A stretch of DNA of 64,000 nt from Sinimarinibacterium sp. NLF-5-8 (GTDB taxonomy: Bacteria; Pseudomonadota; Gammaproteobacteria; Nevskiales; Nevskiaceae). This document shows, in pieces, positions 59,610-64,000 of this stretch (its first letter is position 1; every line of letters begins with the position of its first letter). Position numbers and translations under genes: made by a program. The notes under the pieces were generated by a model that made no database searches, was not told the DNA's origin, and was given only the letters and a program-made list of their open reading frames with translations. Location of the stretch: contig NZ_CP048030.1 of NCBI RefSeq assembly GCF_010092425.1, positions 2,243,501 through 2,307,500 on the forward strand. The letters are read 5' to 3'.

Positions 59610-60356
59610 ATGAAATTCAAACCATTACTGACGACTTTGGCACTGAGTGCGCTACCGCTGATCGCCTTTGCCGGTGGCACAGTCACCCTGGAAATGGGCA
59701 GCGGCGCCGACAAAACCCGGGGCCAGCTGGAATTTGACGGCAGCAAAATCCGCATGGATGCCGCCGGAGCGGACGAAGGCTATCTGCTGGTACACGACCA
59801 ATCGGCCTACGCCGTAACCCGTCAGGACGGGCAGACGATGGTGATCGACCTCGCCAGCATGGGCAAAATGTTTGGCGGTCTGGTGGAACAGATGGGCAGC
59901 GAACTGCCGGGGCAGGATGTCTCGAAATTCATTGGCCTGAAGAAAACCGGGCGCGCTGAAACCGTGGCAGGGATCAAGGGCGAAGTTCACCTGCTGACCT
60001 ATGTCGATGACGATGGCCAGCAAAAAACCGATGAACTGGTGCTCTCCAGCGATCCGCGCCTGCGCGAAATGACACAGGCACTGTTCACCCTTTCACACGC
60101 CATGGCGCGCGCTTTTGGCGTCAAGGCCGATCAGATCAACGGCACCGACAAGCTCGCCAAGGAACTGCTCGGCAGCAACAGCGGGATTCTGCGGATGGGC
60201 AGTGACTTTCGGGTCAGCTCGATCAACGCAGCGTCGCCCGCTGCCGCCCGTTTTGCCCTGCCCGCAGCGCCGCAGCAAATGCCCGACCTGGGCAAAATCC
60301 TTCAAGGCCAGATGCCCGAAGGCATGCCCAGCCTCGGCGATCTGATGGGGCGCTGA
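59610..60356 (+). CDS. Secreted hypothetical protein
   Basis: 248 residues from the ATG at 59610, preferred over one at 59589 because AAGGA lies about 8 bases before it and a signal peptide (FKPLLTTLALSALPLIAFAGG) follows. The mature part has beta-strand features (TVTLEMGSGADKTRGQLEFD, KIRMDAAG, HDQSAYAVTR) resembling LolA-like or DUF4412 periplasmic carriers, then a helical, Met-rich C-terminus (QMPDLGKILQGQMPEGMPSL). Function unknown. It ends 7 bases before a terminator. Confidence 0.72.
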   Translation: MKFKPLLTTLALSALPLIAFAGGTVTLEMGSGADKTRGQLEFDGSKIRMDAAGADEGYLLVHDQSAYAVTRQDGQTMVIDLASMGKMFGGLVEQMGSELPGQDVSKFIGLKKTGRAETVAGIKGEVHLLTYVDDDGQQKTDELVLSSDPRLREMTQALFTLSHAMARAFGVKADQINGTDKLAKELLGSNSGILRMGSDFRVSSINAASPAAARFALPAAPQQMPDLGKILQGQMPEGMPSLGDLMGR

Positions 60357-60363
60357 AAGGCTT

Positions 60364-60398
60364 AAAAAAAACGCGGCGCCGATGACTCGGTGCCGCGT
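60364..60398 (-). terminator. Bidirectional terminator after the ceramidase-like gene
   Basis: A 12-bp stem with one G-T wobble (ACGCGGCGCCGA / TCGGTGCCGCGT), loop TGAC, followed on the minus strand by seven T. It lies between convergent genes and is best oriented for the minus-strand hydrolase. Confidence 0.82.
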
Positions 60399-60447
60399 CA
60401 GAAAACCAGTACCCGCCCCCCGACGGATACCAGTATGCGATCGCGCA

Positions 60448-62298
60448 TCAGCGCGTCATCATGGCTGCGCCGGACGCGCCCACTTCCCCCAACAGTCCAC
60501 ACACATCGGCGGGTAACAGGCTGACCCGCAAACACAGCTCGGACAGCGGTGTCTGCGGATTGAGCAGTCCACAAAAGGCTTCTGGTGCGCCCGCCTCCAG
60601 ACACTGGCTTTTGAGCGATGTCTGGACGTACTCCAGTTTGCGCGCCAGATCGGCCAGCAAGCAGCGCGCATCGGCAGGGCCGCCTTCAAAACAACTGCTC
60701 AGATAGTCCGGAATGGCCGCCGACAAGCCGCCATCGAACAACGGCACATAGGCCTGCAGCCGCAGCAACGGCGCGGTCAGCGGCCCCAGCGAAACGAACT
60801 CCTCATAGCCGGTGAACGGAATCAGAAATCCGGTATCGCCGGAGGCGTCGATATAACTGAATTCATCTTCCGGGAGGATGTAACCAAAACTGTTCTGAGT
60901 CAGCCCCAGCAGCATCACCTGCGCGCCCGGATTGGCCGTTTCGGCGAGGTCGCGAATGATCTGTCCAAAGGTGTGCGTGGCCTCGCCAGGAATGGTGGCA
61001 ATCTCCAGCCCGCCGACACCCCCCAGGCTGATGCGGGTCACCAGGGTTTGTGCGGTACTCGGCACCTGGCCGATCTGGTTTTGGATGGTGCTGACGATGT
61101 CACCCAAAACCGGAATCTGGGTGACCGGTGTGGGGGTGAAGTTGTAATAGCGGTTGAGCGCGCCCAGCGGCGCCGCCGCCAGAAACAACGGATTGGTCAC
61201 CGGCAAAATGGCCGTGACGTTGCGCAGGCTCAGCTCGGCAGGCAGCGCGCGCCGGGGCAGTGCCAATGCCGTATTGGCAATCGCCTCGCCCCGGCAATAG
61301 ACCCGCGCATAGGCATCCTCGGGTTCCGCAGCGCAAGCACCACCAGCTCCGGAAGCATCGGCAATCGGGCCGTTGTAGTAGAGGCCGACACCGCCCCGTT
61401 TTTCCAGTGTTTGCATGGCGCCATAGATGTAATCGGCATGCGGCACGCGCGGATCTTCATTGATGCTGGTGGGGTGCGCGGCATACTGCATGATCTGCGC
61501 AATCGGACGCGCACTGCCGGCGGCCTCGATGCGCAGCAGCGACAGATGCGGATCAGGCTGTGCATCGGCCACCACGCGCGGACGCCGGTAGTTGTTGAAG
61601 GCATGGGTCTGCCCCTGGGCGATGCTCAGTGTGGCTCCTTCGCGCGCGGCAATGGCTTGGCGGACGGCTTCGGCGGCTGCCGGGTAGAGCGTATGGTCGA
61701 TCCAGTCCTGCGGCACCCCGCCCCACAGCCCTTGCAGGTCGGCACCGGCGTGGCTATGCGTCTGGCCAAAGACAATATGGTCGGCATCAATGCACCAATC
61801 CACGGCACAGCTGGCTTCAACGATGGCTGCGCGCAGTCCATCCTGGATCAGATTGCCGGCACCAATGGCGTCGAGCGTGACAAAAACCAGCCGGGTCTCG
61901 CCCAATGCCAATACAGCCGCGCGCAGCCAGGTGTGCTCATCGGTGTTGCTGCGCCCGGCGTGGTGCACGCGCGCCTGTGCAGGCTGGGTCAGCATGTTGC
62001 CGAGCTGTGCCAGCGGATTTGGCAGATTCTGCGTCGGGTCGATGCCAAAGCCACCCAGATTGAAGAACTGGGTCTTGCTGCCGAGGAACAAGCGCGATTC
62101 TTCGATGCCGTCGATCTGCGTCTGTTCGGGCGTGACCACTACCTTGGCCGCACCGGCGCACCATTGATCGGCCGCACAGCTTCCGTGTTCCGAGACGCTG
62201 CGCCCGTGCATGTCGCTGCTGCTGCCACACGCCCCCAGCAGCAGCGCCAATGCAGGCAGACTGCTGCGTAACCAGAGCTGTCGACGGGGCGATGACAC
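60448..62298 (-). CDS. Neutral-ceramidase-like lipoprotein
   Basis: 616 residues. Lipoprotein signal with lipobox LGAC (SLPALALLLGACGSS). A ceramidase-type N-terminal domain: AAKVVVTPEQ, RAAVLALGETRLVFVTLD, and FGQTHSHAGAD, the counterpart of the zinc-binding THSHSGP segment in neutral ceramidases, plus MQYAAHPTS. These enzymes split ceramide to sphingosine and fatty acid. The C-terminal quarter has many cysteines. Divergent from an AraC-type regulator, an arrangement reminiscent of sphingosine-responsive SphR and CerN of Pseudomonas. Confidence 0.82.
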   Translation of the reverse strand: MSSPRRQLWLRSSLPALALLLGACGSSSDMHGRSVSEHGSCAADQWCAGAAKVVVTPEQTQIDGIEESRLFLGSKTQFFNLGGFGIDPTQNLPNPLAQLGNMLTQPAQARVHHAGRSNTDEHTWLRAAVLALGETRLVFVTLDAIGAGNLIQDGLRAAIVEASCAVDWCIDADHIVFGQTHSHAGADLQGLWGGVPQDWIDHTLYPAAAEAVRQAIAAREGATLSIAQGQTHAFNNYRRPRVVADAQPDPHLSLLRIEAAGSARPIAQIMQYAAHPTSINEDPRVPHADYIYGAMQTLEKRGGVGLYYNGPIADASGAGGACAAEPEDAYARVYCRGEAIANTALALPRRALPAELSLRNVTAILPVTNPLFLAAAPLGALNRYYNFTPTPVTQIPVLGDIVSTIQNQIGQVPSTAQTLVTRISLGGVGGLEIATIPGEATHTFGQIIRDLAETANPGAQVMLLGLTQNSFGYILPEDEFSYIDASGDTGFLIPFTGYEEFVSLGPLTAPLLRLQAYVPLFDGGLSAAIPDYLSSCFEGGPADARCLLADLARKLEYVQTSLKSQCLEAGAPEAFCGLLNPQTPLSELCLRVSLLPADVCGLLGEVGASGAAMMTR

Positions 62299-62461
62299 CA
62301 GGTGTTTCTCTTGCAGGTTTCAGGGATCGGGGCGGCAAGCGATGGTCAATAGCGGATCAGCACGATCGGCGCTGTCTACCCCTTGTCGTGAACCGATTCT
62401 GCGCAGCCTTTGCCGGGCAGGTCTTGACGAATGCTGCCTTTTGATTGAGAAATCACGCCAT

Positions 62462-63505
62462 ATGAGCATTTCGATTCATCATTCGATCCCTGGCGGGCTG
62501 ATCGCATCCCTGTACGCGCGCGGCCTGCTCGACTACCTGCGCGGGCGCGGCATCGACCCCTGTGCGCTGTATGCCGAATCGCGCGTGCGCCAGCTGGAAG
62601 CCGCCAGCGGTCAGGATCAGATTCCGCTGGCCGAATGGGTCGCGATGTTCGACCGCGCCATCGCGCATACGGGCGAAGCCGACCTGCCCCTCAAGGCCGG
62701 GGCCAGCCTGCATGTGCGCCATCTCGGCGTACTCGGACATGTGCTGATGAACTGCGCAACGCTGGGCGAAGTGGCCCAGCAGTTGATCCGCTACATCCGT
62801 CTGCTCGGGCAGATCGGCGAACCGGAGGTCGTGGATGTGGGGGATCAGACCCACCTGATCTGGCATTGGCCGCACACCATCGAAGCCTCTCCGTCCGTTG
62901 CCCAGTTCATGCTGGGCGCGCGCGCCATGTTCATGCGCTGGCTGGCCGATCGCAGTGACCTGATCTATGACGCTCATCTGCACTTTCCACGCCCGGCAGA
63001 CACCAGCGCCTACGCGCGCATCTTCGGTGGCGCACTGCATTTTGATCAGCCCGCCAGCAAGATGGTGTTTGCGCGCAGCTACCAACAGTTGCCGGTCGCC
63101 AGTGCCGACGAGGATCTGCGCCAGCAGGTCGAAGCGCGCGCGCAATCCCTGCTGCAACATCTGTCGGGCGAGCCGATGCTGATCACCCAGCTCAAACAAG
63201 TGCTGGCGCGCAACCTCGCCAATGGCCGCGTCTCGCTGGAGTCGGCGGCGCAGGCGCTGCAAACCTCACCGCGCACCCTGCAACGCCGTCTCAATGAACT
63301 GGAGCGGCCATTCCAGTGCGTACTCGGCGAGGTTCGCCAACAGGTTGCCGAAAACCTGCTGCGCGAGCCGCACATTTCGCTGACCCAGATTGCCTTTTTG
63401 CTCGGCTATACCGAGCAAAGCACATTTCATAACGCATTCCGGCGCTGGACCGGCCTGTCACCCGGGCACTATCGCCGCCAGCACGGCCGCGCGCAGGGGC
63501 ACTGA
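62462..63505 (+). CDS. AraC-family regulator
   Basis: 347 residues from the ATG at 62462. An N-terminal sensing domain of the Arabinose_bd/OruR type (about 20-210) and a C-terminal DNA-binding domain with two helix-turn-helix units (LESAAQALQTSPRTLQRRL and LTQIAFLLGYTEQSTFHNAF). The usual ligand class is hydrophobic or amine-type metabolites, fitting control of the divergent ceramidase-like gene 163 bases away. Confidence 0.92.
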   Translation: MSISIHHSIPGGLIASLYARGLLDYLRGRGIDPCALYAESRVRQLEAASGQDQIPLAEWVAMFDRAIAHTGEADLPLKAGASLHVRHLGVLGHVLMNCATLGEVAQQLIRYIRLLGQIGEPEVVDVGDQTHLIWHWPHTIEASPSVAQFMLGARAMFMRWLADRSDLIYDAHLHFPRPADTSAYARIFGGALHFDQPASKMVFARSYQQLPVASADEDLRQQVEARAQSLLQHLSGEPMLITQLKQVLARNLANGRVSLESAAQALQTSPRTLQRRLNELERPFQCVLGEVRQQVAENLLREPHISLTQIAFLLGYTEQSTFHNAFRRWTGLSPGHYRRQHGRAQGH

Positions 63506-63563
63506 ACATGGCGCGCGCCGCGATGTTGCAGCCTGCCGGTGCACGGCGTAAGGTGCGCGCCGC

Positions 63564-64000
63564 ATGAAGATCGTCATTCTCGGCGCCGGTCAGGTTGGCT
63601 CGTCGATTGCCGAAAATTTAGCCAGCGAACGCAACGATGTGACGGTCGTGGACACCCACCACGCCTCGCTGCTGGCACTGCATGAACGGCTGGATATCCG
63701 CACCGTGCGCGGCAATGCGGCGCATCCCAGCATCCTGCGCCAGGCCGGGGTGGACGATGCCGACCTGCTGATTGCCGTCACCAGCAGCGATGAAACCAAC
63801 ATGCTGGCGTGCCAGATTTCCAGCGTCCTGTTCAACACCCCGACCAAGATCGCGCGCGTGCGCGCCACCGATTATCTGCGCGAAGACAAGCTGTTCGGCG
63901 CGCAATCGCTGGCGGTGGACATGCGCATTTCGCCGGAACAGCTGGTCACCGATCTGATCCAGCGGCTGATCGAATACCCCGGCGCGTTGCAGGTCTCGGA
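63564..64000 (+). CDS. trkA: TrkA potassium-uptake regulatory protein, 5' part
   Basis: 145 residues visible before the window ends. The Rossmann loop [18 protein letters not shown] is followed by VTVVDTHH and the RCK pattern [18 protein letters not shown]. TrkA binds NAD(H) on the cytosolic face and gates the TrkH/TrkG potassium channel. The start ATG is at 63564. Confidence 0.93.
   Translation, partial: MKIVILGAGQVGSSIAENLASERNDVTVVDTHHASLLALHERLDIRTVRGNAAHPSILRQAGVDDADLLIAVTSSDETNMLACQISSVLFNTPTKIARVRATDYLREDKLFGAQSLAVDMRISPEQLVTDLIQRLIEYPGALQVS

Overview
The window is GC-rich chromosomal DNA from a gammaproteobacterium, dense in genes and with short gaps. The block dsbA - cytochrome c4 - engB - (small RNA) - polA - lysA - lptM is the arrangement known from Pseudomonas and relatives. 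The DUF1302/DUF1329 catabolic cluster, the C-rich-loop RNA behind polA and the homodimeric AceE/AceF pair point to the Pseudomonas / Xanthomonadales / Nevskiales part of the class. A Nevskiales-like host is my inference and is not proven. No rRNA, tRNA, CRISPR array, insertion sequence or prophage is visible.

Layout. 1-4.9 kb: envelope genes (end of a RarD permease, a lipid A acyltransferase, a TPR protein and an L,D-transpeptidase that share a C-terminal domain, an MpaA-like carboxypeptidase). 4.9-14.7 kb: dsbA, cytochrome c4, engB, a three-gene module (retropepsin-like lipoprotein, inactive transglutaminase with 7 membrane helices, ATP-grasp ligase), then on the minus strand lptM-lysA-polA and a candidate small RNA just downstream of polA. 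14.8-23.5 kb: a minus-strand catabolic cluster (lipase, carboxymuconolactone decarboxylase family, DUF1329, DUF1302, SDR, CocE/NonD hydrolase) with a divergent TetR repressor and a perfect operator palindrome. 23.5-30.5 kb: ttcA - TraB/GumN - tamA - tamB, tightly overlapping. 30.6-33.2 kb: ahcY and a lower-GC two-gene islet. 33.4-38.4 kb: copper module (DUF2946, YcnI, CopC-CopD fusion, TonB receptor). 38.5-48.7 kb: an unknown membrane-anchored protein, an MBL hydrolase, an SbcD/SbcC-like pair plus a third phosphoesterase, a DsbA-like oxidoreductase, an NYN nuclease overlapping a ribbon-helix-helix protein, a hotdog thioesterase, a nitrobindin-like barrel, a Nudix enzyme. 48.7-54.1 kb: LysR regulator divergent from aceE-aceF. 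54.1-60.4 kb: YgiM-like protein, Ser/Thr kinase with TPRs running tail-to-tail into an ECF sigma factor, a lipoprotein and a secreted protein. 60.4-64 kb: ceramidase-like lipoprotein divergent from an AraC regulator, then the start of trkA.

Most striking observation: between the 3' ends of the ATP-grasp gene and polA there is a sigma-E-type promoter (GAACTT, 16 nt, TCTAA) followed by about 113 nt folding into three consecutive hairpins, each with a C-rich loop, the last being a terminator with a U-run. It occupies the position of Spot 42 in E. coli and ErsA in Pseudomonas and looks like a C-loop small RNA. Other points of interest are overlapping convergent gene pairs, terminators embedded in coding sequence, and the retropepsin / 7TM-transglutaminase / ligase operon.
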